Made by a program: the position numbers and the translations under genes
Shown: positions 45,401-53,802 of the stretch, in pieces
Position numbering within the stretch: position 1 is the first letter of the stretch
How the letters are laid out: the number at the start of each line of letters is the position of its first letter
Notes under the pieces: model-generated
The model's database searches: none
What the model was told of the DNA's origin: nothing
What the model saw: only the letters and a program-made list of their open reading frames with translations
From: Verrucomicrobiota bacterium
GTDB taxonomy: Bacteria; Verrucomicrobiota; Verrucomicrobiia; Opitutales; Opitutaceae
Direction of reading: 5' to 3'
DNA length: 59,867 nt
Assembly: GCA_963205455.1 (NCBI GenBank)
Contig: CAUJJL010000009.1
Span: 1-59,867, forward strand

Positions 45401-46002
45401 CCCCAGGCTGTGTAGAAGACCCGGCCCTTTCCCTGGGTTCGAATCCATGTCCAGGGCTCATTCTCTCGCTGTTCGAGCACGGCGCGATTCCGGTCATTGT
45501 GTCGTATGTGGACGTAGGTTTCGTCCCAGCTTTCGAATCCTTTGAAGCCGCGCATGACAGGATTGTCCGGTGCGACGATGTGGGTGCGAACGACACCCGT
45601 CTTGTGAGTGTTGAACTGGGCTCCAACCAGATCCACGTAGCGATCCGAATTCCGGAAGCAGTAGGATGCGCAGTGCAGCGCGAACAATCCACCTCCTCCC
45701 TCGACATAGTCCAGCAAGGCGTTCTCCTGGGACTTTGTGATCTGGTCGATATTCGCATAGATCAGCAGGCCGTCGTACCGTTTGAGGATCGCCGGATCCA
45801 GATCAGCTACGTCCTCGGTGTACACCAACTGGATGCCCCGGCTAAGCAGCATCGGCGCGATCGTCCGTAGCCGCAGTGCGGGCTGATGATGTCCACTGTC
45901 GCCGAGAAAGAGGAATTTCAGGACGGGCTCTGATTCGGAGCGGAGAGATCCAAGGAACAGAAGGCCGAGGAAGAGCGTGCGAAAGAGGAGAGTGCGGGCC
46001 AT
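42487..46002 (-). CDS. ThuA / sorbosone-dehydrogenase-like propeller / HEAT / cupredoxin fusion
   Basis: From ATG 46002 the product is 1171 residues with signal peptide ARTLLFRTLFLGLLFLGSL. Order: ThuA-like domain (about 30-240; LLIYANIDQIT, GGGGLFALHCASYCF, FYTAWGHDDRTW); PVC-type membrane-bound dehydrogenase beta-propeller (about 275-660; FEVQLVASEPQIRKPIVMNW, DTDRDGRMD, DTDGDGKAD); HEAT-like helices (about 690-830); a beta-sandwich (about 860-1010); and a blue-copper domain with His1087, Cys1155, His1160 and Met1163 or Met1164 (CTFPGHWRMM). Related planctomycete and verrucomicrobial proteins usually end in a CxxCH heme domain; none is present here. A periplasmic sugar oxidation with copper-mediated electron transfer is inferred. 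Confidence 0.88.
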   Translation of the reverse strand: MARTLLFRTLFLGLLFLGSLRSESEPVLKFLFLGDSGHHQPALRLRTIAPMLLSRGIQLVYTEDVADLDPAILKRYDGLLIYANIDQITKSQENALLDYVEGGGGLFALHCASYCFRNSDRYVDLVGAQFNTHKTGVVRTHIVAPDNPVMRGFKGFESWDETYVHIRHNDRNRAVLEQRENEPWTWIRTQGKGRVFYTAWGHDDRTWSNPGFQDLVERGLRYVAGEKLPEALARRPVVPPLELVEQKGIPYYLPGQRSFGDASWPLMQKPLSPEASMKHLIVPAGFEVQLVASEPQIRKPIVMNWDERGRLWIAETLDYPNRVLAPGETGRDQILICEDTDRDGRMDKFTVFADGLNIPTGFTFANGGVVLLQSPNTLFLKDTDGDGKADVKEILFSGWGRKDTHAGPNNLVYGFDNWIWGVLGYSGFDGSVGGEGFKFTQGIYRFTPDGRHLDYLRTTNNNTWGLGFTEAGIAFASTANNNPSVYPSIPNRYYTQAGLPTKVLGSISNTARFLPVTKRVRQVDVHWGYTAAAGHAFYTARAYPKEYWNRIAFVAEPTGHLVGQFIIEPSQANFRAHNPNNLIASDDEWFAPIMAEVGPDGAVWIIDWYNYIVQHNPTPRGFTVGLGNAYENDLRDKRYGRIYRIVWKGDGASDAQAGQQPFTLAGASAEKLVATLANDNLLWRKHAQRLLVERNRKDVVPLLLKLVSNSAVDEIGLNVGAIHALWTLHGLGAIDALPNVQDAVRIALEHPSAAVRQTAVSVLPHTAATVAAVLKANLLNDRDPQVRLATLLSLASCPSSTEAGKVLFAMLNHPDLKLDQWTVDGAKMAASMHRASFLASASTAQMASARAYAAGSGNPTITLDTFENAALGKPSQWTVAVSSGTGSAEIVDVGRSSDRSLLINGTGEGAEIQVSRRLAVKPHNRYELSAYLETENVVPKPGALGVFVSIPEIQQPRAAISAGMKETNKWGRIRLMFDTGDLSGVTLAWTMGGGAKVTGKAWIDDLTLTDLGPSDETIADPIVPVLAHLLEQGVKRPDDNDAEANSGTIVLKLGVIPDVMKYDQAEISIKAGEKGRLVLVNSDHMQHNAIVVLPGRVDAVGALADAMLTDSQALSRSYIPESTDVLFAVPLVNPGESVGVNFTAPSAPGRYPIICTFPGHWRMMQSVLVVK

Positions 46003-46142
46003 GTGGAGGTGAAGGGGAGGGTGAAGCAAGAGACTATACTTCGCGGTGTCTCCTTGAAGAGCATTCATTTTTCGTACTGTCTGAATTTTGAAAAGGTATT
46101 CGAGTCAGCCACAACTGAATCCCGGAGAGGAATTGATCGTGC

Positions 46143-46172
46143 AAAAAAATCGCCTCCCCAATGAGGGAGGCG
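46143..46172 (-). terminator. Terminator of the CBS-domain gene
   Basis: On the minus strand CGCCTCCC (46172-46165) and GGGAGGCG (46158-46151) form a perfect 8-bp stem around a 6-nt loop, followed by ATTTTTTT. It is a strong rho-independent terminator 64 bp after the CBS gene stop. Confidence 0.9.
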
Positions 46173-46235
46173 AGTGCGGAAGCGCGGACGGTCGTTTGAC
46201 GGAACGCGTCTCGAAGTTGAGAAGCGGCGATTCGT

Positions 46236-46679
46236 TCAGCCTATCACGCTTCCGGAAATGTAGTTCTTGAGGTGCTCTGCTTCAGCGCGGTGCTGATCTG
46301 TCATCCACCGCGTGATGTCGCCGATGGAAACGACACCGAGCAGGCGCCCTTCGAGCACCACGGGCAAGTGTCGGCACCGTTTCTGCGTGAACATGTCCAT
46401 GGCCTCTTCAATTGATGCGTTCGGGGTGATGGTGAAGACGGATGAGGTCATGACTTCGGAAACCCTCGTGCTGAGGGGGTCCAGTCTGGCACCAACCACA
46501 CGGCGGAGTACGTCACGCTCGGTGAACATGCCCACCAGTTGGCCGCCGTCGATGATGATAATCGCGCCCACCCGACACTTGTTCATTTCTTCAACGGCTG
46601 CGGAGACGCTGACAGACGAGGGGACGGAATAGACGAAGGAGCCCTTTCGCTCCAATAATGCAGATATTGGCGTGTCCAT
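46236..46679 (-). CDS. CBS-domain pair protein
   Basis: From ATG 46679 the product is 147 residues, consisting almost entirely of two CBS motifs (about 20-70, AVEEMNKCRVGAIIIID and LVGMFTERDVL; about 80-135, SIEEAMDMFTQKRCRHLPVV and LLGVVSIGDITRWM). CBS pairs bind adenine nucleotides and usually regulate a partner protein; none is adjacent. It is transcribed alone and ends at a strong terminator. Confidence 0.88.
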   Translation of the reverse strand: MDTPISALLERKGSFVYSVPSSVSVSAAVEEMNKCRVGAIIIIDGGQLVGMFTERDVLRRVVGARLDPLSTRVSEVMTSSVFTITPNASIEEAMDMFTQKRCRHLPVVLEGRLLGVVSIGDITRWMTDQHRAEAEHLKNYISGSVIG

Positions 46680-47061
46680 AGGGATTTCTGGGGTTTTCCG
46701 ACATGGTGTACACGCAGCGTGCGGCTTCAATCCTCAATCGTGCTTTTTGGGAATTTTTGCAGGCCCGAATGGGGTGGGCACCCCGGGGCTTTCGCCGTGG
46801 TGGATCCGCACGTTCAAGTCTGTAGGGGATTGGCCGATACATGGCTGGCAAGGCGCCCGCGTGATCCGACGTGTGGTCTGGCACCGAACAGACTGCGAGA
46901 TCCTTGGTCCGATCACCGGGCTCCTTCCACGGTGCAAGGAACACCTTTGCCGATAGTCAGCGGGCGAGCCTCTCGACTCATTGCTCCAAAGAGTGACATT
47001 GTGTTCACGCGGGCTGGAGTTCCCGAGGGGTTCCTGCCTGAATGCGAATCCGACTGTCACT
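46680..47061. other. Gene-free stretch between CBS gene and trmL
   Basis: No supported gene was found. Several overlapping open frames on both strands have no recognisable motif. No tRNA or known structured RNA was recognised. It should contain the divergent promoters of the CBS gene and trmL. Confidence 0.5.
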
Positions 47062-47538
47062 ATGATTCACATTGTCCTCTTCCAGCCTGAAATTCCCCAG
47101 AATACGGGCAATATTGGGCGGATGTGTGCGTTGACCCGCTCCCGGCTGCACCTGATTCACCCGTTGGGTTACGTCATCAACGATCGAAACCTTCGGCGTG
47201 CGGGCATGGACTATTGGCGATCCCTGGACGTCCATGAGCATGCTGACTGGCAGGCTTTTCGAAACAGCCCGGAGGCTCCGCGACGTCTTTGGCTCTTCAC
47301 AACAAAGGCATCCCACTGTTTTTGGGATGCTGCCTTCGCAGATGAGGATGGCCTCGTTTTTGGGAATGAAGGCTCTGGCGCACCGGACTGGCTCCATGCC
47401 GAGATTGGGGCCGAATCGCGGGTATGCATTCCCCACGCCAACCCCAGGCTTCGCTCCCTCAACCTCAGTACCGCAGCGGGGATCGCTTGCTACGAGGCAC
47501 TTCGCCAGACTGCGTTGTTGCGACGGACACTTCCATGA
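47062..47538 (+). CDS. trmL: tRNA (cytidine/uridine-34 2'-O)-methyltransferase
   Basis: From ATG 47062 the product is 158 residues, typical of TrmL. SPOUT-fold motifs are IPQNTGNIGRMCALTRSRLH near the N-terminus, LVFGNEGSGAPDW in the middle and SLNLSTAAGIACYEAL at the C-terminus (knotted SAM-binding site). It 2'-O-methylates the wobble base of tRNA-Leu. The open frame reaches 46981 but MIHIVLFQPEIPQNTGN is the conserved start. The insertion sequence begins 85 bp downstream. Confidence 0.93.
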   Translation: MIHIVLFQPEIPQNTGNIGRMCALTRSRLHLIHPLGYVINDRNLRRAGMDYWRSLDVHEHADWQAFRNSPEAPRRLWLFTTKASHCFWDAAFADEDGLVFGNEGSGAPDWLHAEIGAESRVCIPHANPRLRSLNLSTAAGIACYEALRQTALLRRTLP

Positions 47539-47623
47539 TACCAGATGAGGGTCGTGGAAAGATTGCCTTTCGATTCAGGAATTTTTTGCGAATGACGCGA
47601 TACCTGCCGAGTCTGCGGGTTAA

Positions 47624-47643
47624 CCCGACTTCGCCAACTGGAG
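47624..47643. repeat. IS left terminal inverted repeat
   Basis: This 20-bp end is identical to the reverse complement of 49595-49614. It is preceded by TTAA at 47620-47623. Confidence 0.9.
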
Positions 47644-47697
47644 GGTATAAAATGCGCAAGTCATTGATTCATCGCTGAAGCATCCGAAAAGTCGGGC

Positions 47698-49464
47698 CTA
47701 CAGGGCCGATTTTACCGGTGCTGGCGTTCGGATTCTTGGAGGAGGCTGCGCGGGCAACTCGAGGCGGAGTTGTTGCAGAACCAGCGTGACATCCGATGCG
47801 GGTTCGGTGCGGCGGATAAGCAACAGTTCGCGTCCGTCTGTGGTTGGAACCCGTACATCGAGCATTTGCACAGTGGCGAGTTTTTCGAACACGGACCGGG
47901 GCATTATTCCGCCGGCAAGTCCGCGCAGTTGCTGGCGCAGAGTGATCGACAGGCAATACGCCAGAAACGCGACAAACAGATGCGATTCAATCCTGTCCGG
48001 CTTTTGATGATACACCGGGCGGATGGCCAGATCGCCTTTGAGGGTGCGGAAGGCTTCCTCCACAAACACCAGCTGCATGTAATATCTCCACAGCACATCA
48101 GGCTCGTAATCGGTTAGATTCGTACGAAGCAGATAGCGGCCTTCGCGACTCCGGACGATGCGCAGTTTCTCACGATTGAGCCGATACGTGAGCACTCCCT
48201 GTGGCGAGACTGCCGTGTCGATCAACCGCGCCGCTGCTCCGGCTTCACCAGCGGCCTTGCCGAGCTTCAGGAGCAGTTCGTCGCGTTTGGTCGCCTTCAG
48301 TCCGCACAGTTCCCCGAGACGCTTCCAGTACTTCTTCATTGCCCGACGCCGCATCGAACGCTCCTTGCTCACGCGGGCCGGACTTTCCGTCAGCACGTAA
48401 ACCTCCCCGTCTTCGGACACGCATTTGACCCGCAGTTGTGCGCGCACCTCCACCCACGGACGTTCGCTCAGCGCGGCTTCCATCCGGCTGAGCCGCCCCT
48501 TTGGGGTTCCGACCAGATAGTGCACCGGGGGAGTGCCAGCACGCATCTGCTCAAGTGCCGCCTCCGTTGGCACGCCTCGGTCCATCACCCAGATCCGCTG
48601 CGCCTGACCGTGACGCTTTTGCACCAGTTCGAGCATCGACAAGAGCGTGGTCTTGTCGGCCGTATTGCCCGGCAACATTTCATAGGCCAGCGGCAGACCC
48701 TCCGGCGTGACGACCAGCGCGATGACCACCTGCACGCAATCGCTGCGACGATCGCGGCTGTAGCCGAACCGCCGGGGATCGTTTTCGTCTTCCGGCACAT
48801 CACATTCAAAATACGTACTCGTCAGATCATACAGCAGGATCTCGTAACGTGCGGCGAACAAATCGCGCCAGCGCTCCCGCAGGTGAGCAAACAGCGCTTC
48901 CTTGTTCGCCAGAAGCAGATCGAGACATCGATACAGCGTGGCTGGCTGCACGGCGCGTTCGTCCACGCCCAACAGATCCGGCAATGCTGTCGTGCCAAAC
49001 CACTGCCGATGCAGCCTCCATTCCGAGCCCGGCGATAGCAACCGGTAGATCACCAGGACCCGCAGAACCTTTTCCCAGTCCGTACCCTCGCGACTGCTAC
49101 CGAGCTTCTCGCCGAAAAAACCGTCCAGGTGCAATTCCCGCCACAGCGTATCGGCCAGCCAGCACGCGCCCCACTGACGCGGACGCTCCAGGCTCATCGC
49201 ACTCAAGCGCACCCGAACCGCGTCCACCTCGCTTTCGCTGATCTGCCGATCCTCCGGCAACAATTCCATCTGCTGCACCGCTCCGCTGTTTTCATCCACG
49301 ACACTCACCGCCTTCTCCCATGACGCCCTCTGCCGGTCGTTCACCTCACCCAAATACAAGACGTGATGATGCACCACACGCCCGGCCACGCGGCGACTCT
49401 CCACGATCGACCACGTGCGATGCTCCTTCCCGTCCTTGTGGCGAACCCGGCACTTCAAGTGCAT
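47698..49464 (-). CDS. IS1634-family (IS4 group) DDE transposase
   Basis: This 588-residue protein, usual for IS1634 family, has catalytic blocks YDLTSTYFEC (first Asp), RIWVMDRGVPTEAAL (second Asp) and FVEEAFRTLKGDLAIRPVYH (the Y/R/E/K-type block with Glu). It catalyses cut-and-paste transposition through the terminal repeats. The frame is intact. Start is ATG 49464; the GTGG-rich N-terminus (WSIVESRRVAGRVVHHHVLY) matches the family opening. Confidence 0.93.
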   Translation of the reverse strand: MHLKCRVRHKDGKEHRTWSIVESRRVAGRVVHHHVLYLGEVNDRQRASWEKAVSVVDENSGAVQQMELLPEDRQISESEVDAVRVRLSAMSLERPRQWGACWLADTLWRELHLDGFFGEKLGSSREGTDWEKVLRVLVIYRLLSPGSEWRLHRQWFGTTALPDLLGVDERAVQPATLYRCLDLLLANKEALFAHLRERWRDLFAARYEILLYDLTSTYFECDVPEDENDPRRFGYSRDRRSDCVQVVIALVVTPEGLPLAYEMLPGNTADKTTLLSMLELVQKRHGQAQRIWVMDRGVPTEAALEQMRAGTPPVHYLVGTPKGRLSRMEAALSERPWVEVRAQLRVKCVSEDGEVYVLTESPARVSKERSMRRRAMKKYWKRLGELCGLKATKRDELLLKLGKAAGEAGAAARLIDTAVSPQGVLTYRLNREKLRIVRSREGRYLLRTNLTDYEPDVLWRYYMQLVFVEEAFRTLKGDLAIRPVYHQKPDRIESHLFVAFLAYCLSITLRQQLRGLAGGIMPRSVFEKLATVQMLDVRVPTTDGRELLLIRRTEPASDVTLVLQQLRLELPAQPPPRIRTPAPVKSAL

Positions 49465-49594
49465 GCACGAACTTTATCAGACCCACATCAACCTGAATAG
49501 ACTGTAGGTCGGGCCTACACGCCCTTTTGAAAACCCCATTCCTCCCCATCAGTCACTTACGCAATCTTCACCCCTCAATTTTCTCAAATCTTCA

Positions 49595-49614
49595 CTCCAG
49601 TTGGCGAAGTCGGG
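49595..49614. repeat. IS right terminal inverted repeat
   Basis: Reverse complement of the left end with no mismatch over 20 bp, followed by TTAA at 49615-49618. Confidence 0.9.
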
Positions 49615-49682
49615 TTAAGATTGCTGACCCAATGGAACTTTTTCGCAATCCCGTGCCCTAAGTGTTTACCTGAACCTGCACC

Positions 49683-50174
49683 ATGTCTGCGCCTGAAATG
49701 CGGCCGAACGGCCATCTGCAACGCACATTGCTGAACGTTTGCCTTGAGCTCGCTCATTGGAGATCACTTGCGTATGGCTTGGTCCTCCTGCTGGCGGCAG
49801 GATGCAGGACTGTCGATACCACGGGCGTGACGCTCCACTCGTCCAAATATACGCTCGAGCAGACTGAAAAGCTTCAATACCTGGACCCGGAGTTGCAGGG
49901 GGCGGTCACCAGCACTGGGATCCAACATTCAACGTTGGCGGATGGGCGGCTACAGGTGGTGGTCAATGTTCACAACCGGAGCAAGATGCCGATGGCCGTG
50001 CAACTGAGCACTGCTTTCAAAGACTCGGCTGGTTTCACCACGCTTGACGAGACAGGCTGGCAGACTCTGTTGCTTAGGCAGAATTCGACGGAAGCCGTTC
50101 GATTTGTTTCGAGTCAGTCCGGGCTGCGTCAGTTTACCATACGCGTCCGTCATTCGCAGCAGATCGGGAATTGA
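49683..50174 (+). CDS. YcfL-like (DUF1425) lipoprotein
   Basis: This 163-residue protein has a hydrophobic segment ending in a lipobox LLLAAGC (lipid-modified Cys41). The mature part contains the YcfL pattern VVVNVHNRSKMPMAVQL and LDETGWQTLLLRQNSTEAVR. It is predicted to be a small outer-membrane or periplasmic lipoprotein of unknown role, related to the partner of LpoB in E. coli. The N-terminal 25 residues before the signal are unusually long. The insertion sequence ends 65 bp upstream and may have displaced the original promoter. Confidence 0.8.
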   Translation: MSAPEMRPNGHLQRTLLNVCLELAHWRSLAYGLVLLLAAGCRTVDTTGVTLHSSKYTLEQTEKLQYLDPELQGAVTSTGIQHSTLADGRLQVVVNVHNRSKMPMAVQLSTAFKDSAGFTTLDETGWQTLLLRQNSTEAVRFVSSQSGLRQFTIRVRHSQQIGN

Positions 50175-50202
50175 TGTAAGGGCAGTCATCGCAGACGATC
50201 CC

Positions 50203-50664
50203 TTAGTCGTCGCATCGACGAATGCGAAGGCTGTGAGACTCATCCGGAAGGATGCTGAGTTCGAGGTGGATGGCGTCGGTTGGTATCCAGCTTGGGATGC
50301 GTTCCGGCCATTCAACCGCGAGGCACCAAGGGGACACCAGAAAATCCTCCAACATCAGGGCTTCCGCCTGGCGGTCATTCTCGAGCCGGTAGGCGTCGAG
50401 ATGTACGAGGGTCCGTGTGGTGCCCTTGTGGATGGAGAACAGGGTGAATGTCGGGCTTGTAATGGATTCCCGGATACCAAACCCCCGGGCCAGACCCTTG
50501 ACGAATGTCGTTTTCCCCACGCCCAGATCTCCGTGTAGTGCAAGGGTGCAGTCCGGCGGGAGAACCCTTGCCAAAGCCTCGGCCCGAGCCTGCATCTCGC
50601 CGGGACTGCGCGTGATCACACCCGCCTCAAGTTCTGCAATCAGGGGATTTTCCAATTTCGACAT
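50203..50664 (-). CDS. tsaE: tRNA threonylcarbamoyladenosine biosynthesis ATPase
   Basis: From ATG 50664 the product is 153 residues (a TTG one codon earlier is possible). The P-loop is GDLGVGKTTFVKG (45-57), followed by ITSPTFTLFSIHKG and the HLDAYRLEN block. TsaE works with TsaB and TsaD to make t6A37 on tRNA. It is the third gene of the CPBP-thiL-tsaE operon, 15 bp after thiL. Confidence 0.94.
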   Translation of the reverse strand: MSKLENPLIAELEAGVITRSPGEMQARAEALARVLPPDCTLALHGDLGVGKTTFVKGLARGFGIRESITSPTFTLFSIHKGTTRTLVHLDAYRLENDRQAEALMLEDFLVSPWCLAVEWPERIPSWIPTDAIHLELSILPDESHSLRIRRCDD

Positions 50665-50679
50665 CAAGCTTTCTTCCCC

Positions 50680-51681
50680 TCAGGGCCGGTGCTGCCGGTC
50701 ACGCGGGACTGGTTGGAGGTGTTCGAATCCGCCGAAGCTCTCGGCGTCAATCCAATCGGCGGGTGCGCTTGGAATGAGGGATCGCTTGAAGAAACGCCCG
50801 ATCCGGCTCAGGCGCACGCGGGGAAATCTGCGTTTCCATGCCGCGGCAAACGACAAGAAGTCGGCTGCGTTGCGGATCACGAAAGCCAGTTCATAGTCCT
50901 CGCCGTCACCCAGTGCATGAGCCATGGGCGGGAGGCCGCTGGATTGGGATGCAAGGCATGCAGCACGGCTCAGCGGAATCTCGCGTGGATTGATCCTGGC
51001 CATTGCGCCCGGCGGCGTGAGCGAACAGAGATCCTTTGCAAGGCCATCGCTGACATCCATCATCGCGACAACTTCCGGTCTCCCGGCGAGCCATTCTCCT
51101 TCCTCAAGACGGGGAGTGAAACGCCAGTGATGGGATCGGCGGCTTCCGCCCAGATTGCCGGTAACACAGATCCAATCGCCTGCACGTGCACCGCTCCGGG
51201 TAAGGATGCGGCGATTTTTCGGACTCGCGGCGCCAAGGAGCGTGAGTGTGGCGGCGATTCCGCCTGAAATCTGGGCAAGATCCCCGCCGACAATCGGAAC
51301 ACCGTAGGTGCGGCTCACACGGGCAATGCCCCGGTAGAACTGCTCCAGCCACTGGATGCTGACGGATGGATCGATGGCGAGTGCGACAACTGCAACCCGG
51401 GGAATGCCTCCCATCGCAGCAATGTCGCTGAGATTCCGCTTGAAGAGCTTCGCTCCGGCGGCCGCGGGCGAAACTTCGTCGTCAAAATGCTGCCCATAGA
51501 TGACTGGATCGACTGTAACGAGCTGAAGGCCCTTTGCCTGCGGCACGACAGCGCAGTCATCGCCCAGGCCGAAGGGACTTCGCGGACTGGCAGACCCAAG
51601 CCACCCGCGGATTGCGGCAATCACGTTGCGTTCCCCGAGGGAAGCAACCGACGCCGTAGGGACTCGGGTGAACGGGTTCAT
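50680..51681 (-). CDS. thiL: Thiamine-monophosphate kinase
   Basis: This 333-residue enzyme phosphorylates thiamine monophosphate to the diphosphate cofactor. PurM-like ATPase motifs are FGLGDDCAVVP, VDPVIYGQHFD, RNLSDIAAMGGIP, IVGGDLAQISGG, MMDVSDGLAKDL and GDGEDYELAFV. The start overlaps the CPBP gene stop (ATGA). The cofactor it makes is needed by the split transketolase elsewhere in the window, though the genes are not linked. Confidence 0.94.
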   Translation of the reverse strand: MNPFTRVPTASVASLGERNVIAAIRGWLGSASPRSPFGLGDDCAVVPQAKGLQLVTVDPVIYGQHFDDEVSPAAAGAKLFKRNLSDIAAMGGIPRVAVVALAIDPSVSIQWLEQFYRGIARVSRTYGVPIVGGDLAQISGGIAATLTLLGAASPKNRRILTRSGARAGDWICVTGNLGGSRRSHHWRFTPRLEEGEWLAGRPEVVAMMDVSDGLAKDLCSLTPPGAMARINPREIPLSRAACLASQSSGLPPMAHALGDGEDYELAFVIRNAADFLSFAAAWKRRFPRVRLSRIGRFFKRSLIPSAPADWIDAESFGGFEHLQPVPRDRQHRP

Positions 51682-52577
51682 GGCAGCAGGGCGGCTGGTG
51701 TCCGCTCCTTCAACGAGACCAGAAGGATGGCCAGGGTGTGCAGATTGAACAAGGCATGTGCGAAAATGCAGATCGAGAGCCGCCCGGTGCGCTCATAAAC
51801 AAAGGCAAGGACAACGCCAAATACCACGAGCGGAACAAACGCCGCTGCATTTGCATGAAGAGCGGAAAAGAAGATCGCCGAGACGAGGTAGGCCGAAACG
51901 CCCGGAAGACGATTGCGCAGATACCGGAATACTCCCGCGCGAAAAACAAGTTCCTCGACAATCGGAGCAAAGACAATTGCGAGCGCGGTCATGGTCGAGA
52001 CGAGGAGCGGAGAATCCGTACGGGTCAGCATATCAACCAGTTCCTGCTGCTGGGTGTTGACGCCGGCAGCGCGGAGGATGGTGGTCCAGATCCAGGCGGA
52101 CAGCGCGACCAAGGGTAGTGCCGCAAGGAACGCCATCAGGCCGGACGGAAGCGCACCTCCCTGAAACGGCGCCACCGGTGTCGGAGGACTCTCCAGGGAA
52201 ACAGGCGGAATGGGGAGCGAGTTGTTCTTTCCCCTGGCCTTGGAGTACACGATTCCCAATCCAACGCCACCGAGCAGTCCGAGTTGAAAGGCGAGGTTGT
52301 AGACCACGAGCAAGACGTCAGCATCCAGGTTTCCCAGAAACCGCTGTTCGAGCGATTGGGCCAGAAACTGGAGCGAAAGCCCGCCCAGCAGCGCAAACAA
52401 GGCGCGGGTCAGAAAATCGCTCAGCGAGATGGTCCAGGCATCCAATCTCTTGAACTTGAGAATCTGCGATTTGGGTCCCAGGTACCAGCGATGGAGGATG
52501 ATGCAGCCCGCAATCAGCAGTAGGATTTCGAGAATGTTGACGGCAAGGAGCACAGGCTCGTCGAGGGCAAAATCCAT
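51678..52577 (-). CDS. CPBP-family intramembrane metalloprotease (CAAX-protease-like)
   Basis: From ATG 52577 the product is 299 residues with about seven hydrophobic segments. The active-site motifs are EELVFRAGVFRYLR (glutamates and Arg), FFSALHAN (His) and FAHALFN (His plus Asn). Bacterial members are linked to peptide modification or immunity, but many are of unknown function. It is first in the operon with thiL and tsaE, an unusual partnership with no obvious functional link. Confidence 0.88.
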   Translation of the reverse strand: MDFALDEPVLLAVNILEILLLIAGCIILHRWYLGPKSQILKFKRLDAWTISLSDFLTRALFALLGGLSLQFLAQSLEQRFLGNLDADVLLVVYNLAFQLGLLGGVGLGIVYSKARGKNNSLPIPPVSLESPPTPVAPFQGGALPSGLMAFLAALPLVALSAWIWTTILRAAGVNTQQQELVDMLTRTDSPLLVSTMTALAIVFAPIVEELVFRAGVFRYLRNRLPGVSAYLVSAIFFSALHANAAAFVPLVVFGVVLAFVYERTGRLSICIFAHALFNLHTLAILLVSLKERTPAALLP

Positions 52578-52859
52578 AAGGTGGGAAGGAAGGACGATGC
52601 GGAGCCGGGCAGCAGGGTCACGGAAATTCCTGCCAGAACCCAATGTTGGTGCAAACGGGCGGACGAATGCCCATTGCGCATATTCCCCGCAACGTTCTAG
52701 GCCGTCTGCGTGAATGGAAGGGACGTTTGTTCCCTTGAGCAGAAAGTGGCATGCGATCTCGCTTCGAAAAGGCCAACTCCAGATTTCAGAGGGAAGGAAT
52801 TGCGTGCGGGAATTGGTTCGTCAAGGGTTCCAGTCAATCGCAGGAACGCATTGAAGCAC

Positions 52860-53795
52860 GTGGCTCAAAGTAGAGAGATTGAAGAACTGTTCGAACGGGC
52901 AAGTTGGCCGGTACATTTCAGGTCACAACGCCCATTTCCGTGCATGGTTTGTGAATGCACAACGGAGCCGGCCGGAAAGGTCATCGGGCGACGGACCGGA
53001 CGCGACTTTCACCTCCAGCGCTGCATCGTTTGTGGTTTCCTTTTCGTCAATGATCCATGCACCGATCAAGGCGGCGCGCAGGCTGCCGCTGGTACTGTGC
53101 TCGATGGAGATGACAATTCCGAGGAATTCGTGGGTGAAGCTCCGGAGCGCGAGGCAACAATTCGTCACTATGAATGGCGTGGCGTGGAGAGGGTTGCACG
53201 GCACTTTCTTCCCGATGGCGGAAAATGGATCGACTATGGCTGCGGCTCAGGTGGGTTGGTTCGCTTTGCGAAGGCGAAAGGCCGTTTCCAGGTGATGGGC
53301 TACGACGTGGGCGCAGGAGCGGACCGTGCTCACGCGAATGGGTTGCCCATCCTGTGCAAGGCGGAACTTGAACAGCATGCGGGCACATTCGATTTTGCGA
53401 CGTCGATCAACGTGCTCGAACGTCATGCCGATCCGGTGAGCGAACTCATTCGCATTCGCGCCCTGCTTAAGCCTGGCGGTGTTCTGTTTTTCCTCACGTC
53501 GAATACTGCCGGTGCTCCGGAAACGCTGAACGAATGGTCAGTGCTGTGCCCTGATATTCATGTGAGCTACTTCAACTACGTTTCGATCAAGATCGCCCTG
53601 GCTCGAGGCAGATTCGAGCAGGAATATCCGAGATGGCTGCCGGGGCTGAGCGACATTGTGCGTCACAAGGCGCTTCGCTACCTCGGCATCCGGAAACGCA
53701 GCTTTCTCGAAAAGGCCATCCCGATCCGGCCGATTGCACGATTGCTGGCGAAGAGGGGGCATTGGGTCGACTATACCGTCGCAATAGCCTGCTGA
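52860..53795 (+). CDS. SAM-dependent methyltransferase with N-terminal zinc ribbon
   Basis: A CxxC...CxxC zinc ribbon (CMVCECTTEPAG, RCIVCGFLFVNDPC) is followed by a Rossmann methyltransferase core with the glycine-rich SAM loop WIDYGCGSGGLVRFA, FATSINVLERHADP and LLKPGGVLFFLTSN. The start is uncertain: GTG 52860 is chosen because it precedes the ribbon by about 28 residues; GTG 52710 and ATG 52943 are alternatives. Similar proteins methylate sugars or small molecules in surface polysaccharide loci. The substrate here is unknown. It is convergent with mutY. Confidence 0.8.
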   Translation: MAQSREIEELFERASWPVHFRSQRPFPCMVCECTTEPAGKVIGRRTGRDFHLQRCIVCGFLFVNDPCTDQGGAQAAAGTVLDGDDNSEEFVGEAPEREATIRHYEWRGVERVARHFLPDGGKWIDYGCGSGGLVRFAKAKGRFQVMGYDVGAGADRAHANGLPILCKAELEQHAGTFDFATSINVLERHADPVSELIRIRALLKPGGVLFFLTSNTAGAPETLNEWSVLCPDIHVSYFNYVSIKIALARGRFEQEYPRWLPGLSDIVRHKALRYLGIRKRSFLEKAIPIRPIARLLAKRGHWVDYTVAIAC

Positions 53796-53802
53796 TCCGT
53801 CG

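Larger units (their letters stand above)
47624..49614 (-). mobile_element. Complete IS1634-type insertion sequence (about 2.0 kb)
   Basis: The element is bounded by perfect 20-bp terminal inverted repeats at 47624-47643 and 49595-49614 (left end CCCGACTTCGCCAACTGGAG). Immediately outside each repeat is TTAA, consistent with a 4-bp target duplication, though TTAA could also be part of a 24-bp repeat. One transposase gene fills it. It lies between trmL and the lipoprotein gene and interrupts no recognised gene. The undamaged transposase and ends suggest a recent, possibly active copy. Confidence 0.9.

Noticed and set aside
46680..47061. Possible small structured RNA (SRP or similar)
   Set aside because: No conserved SRP, 6S or tmRNA core sequence could be found by eye.
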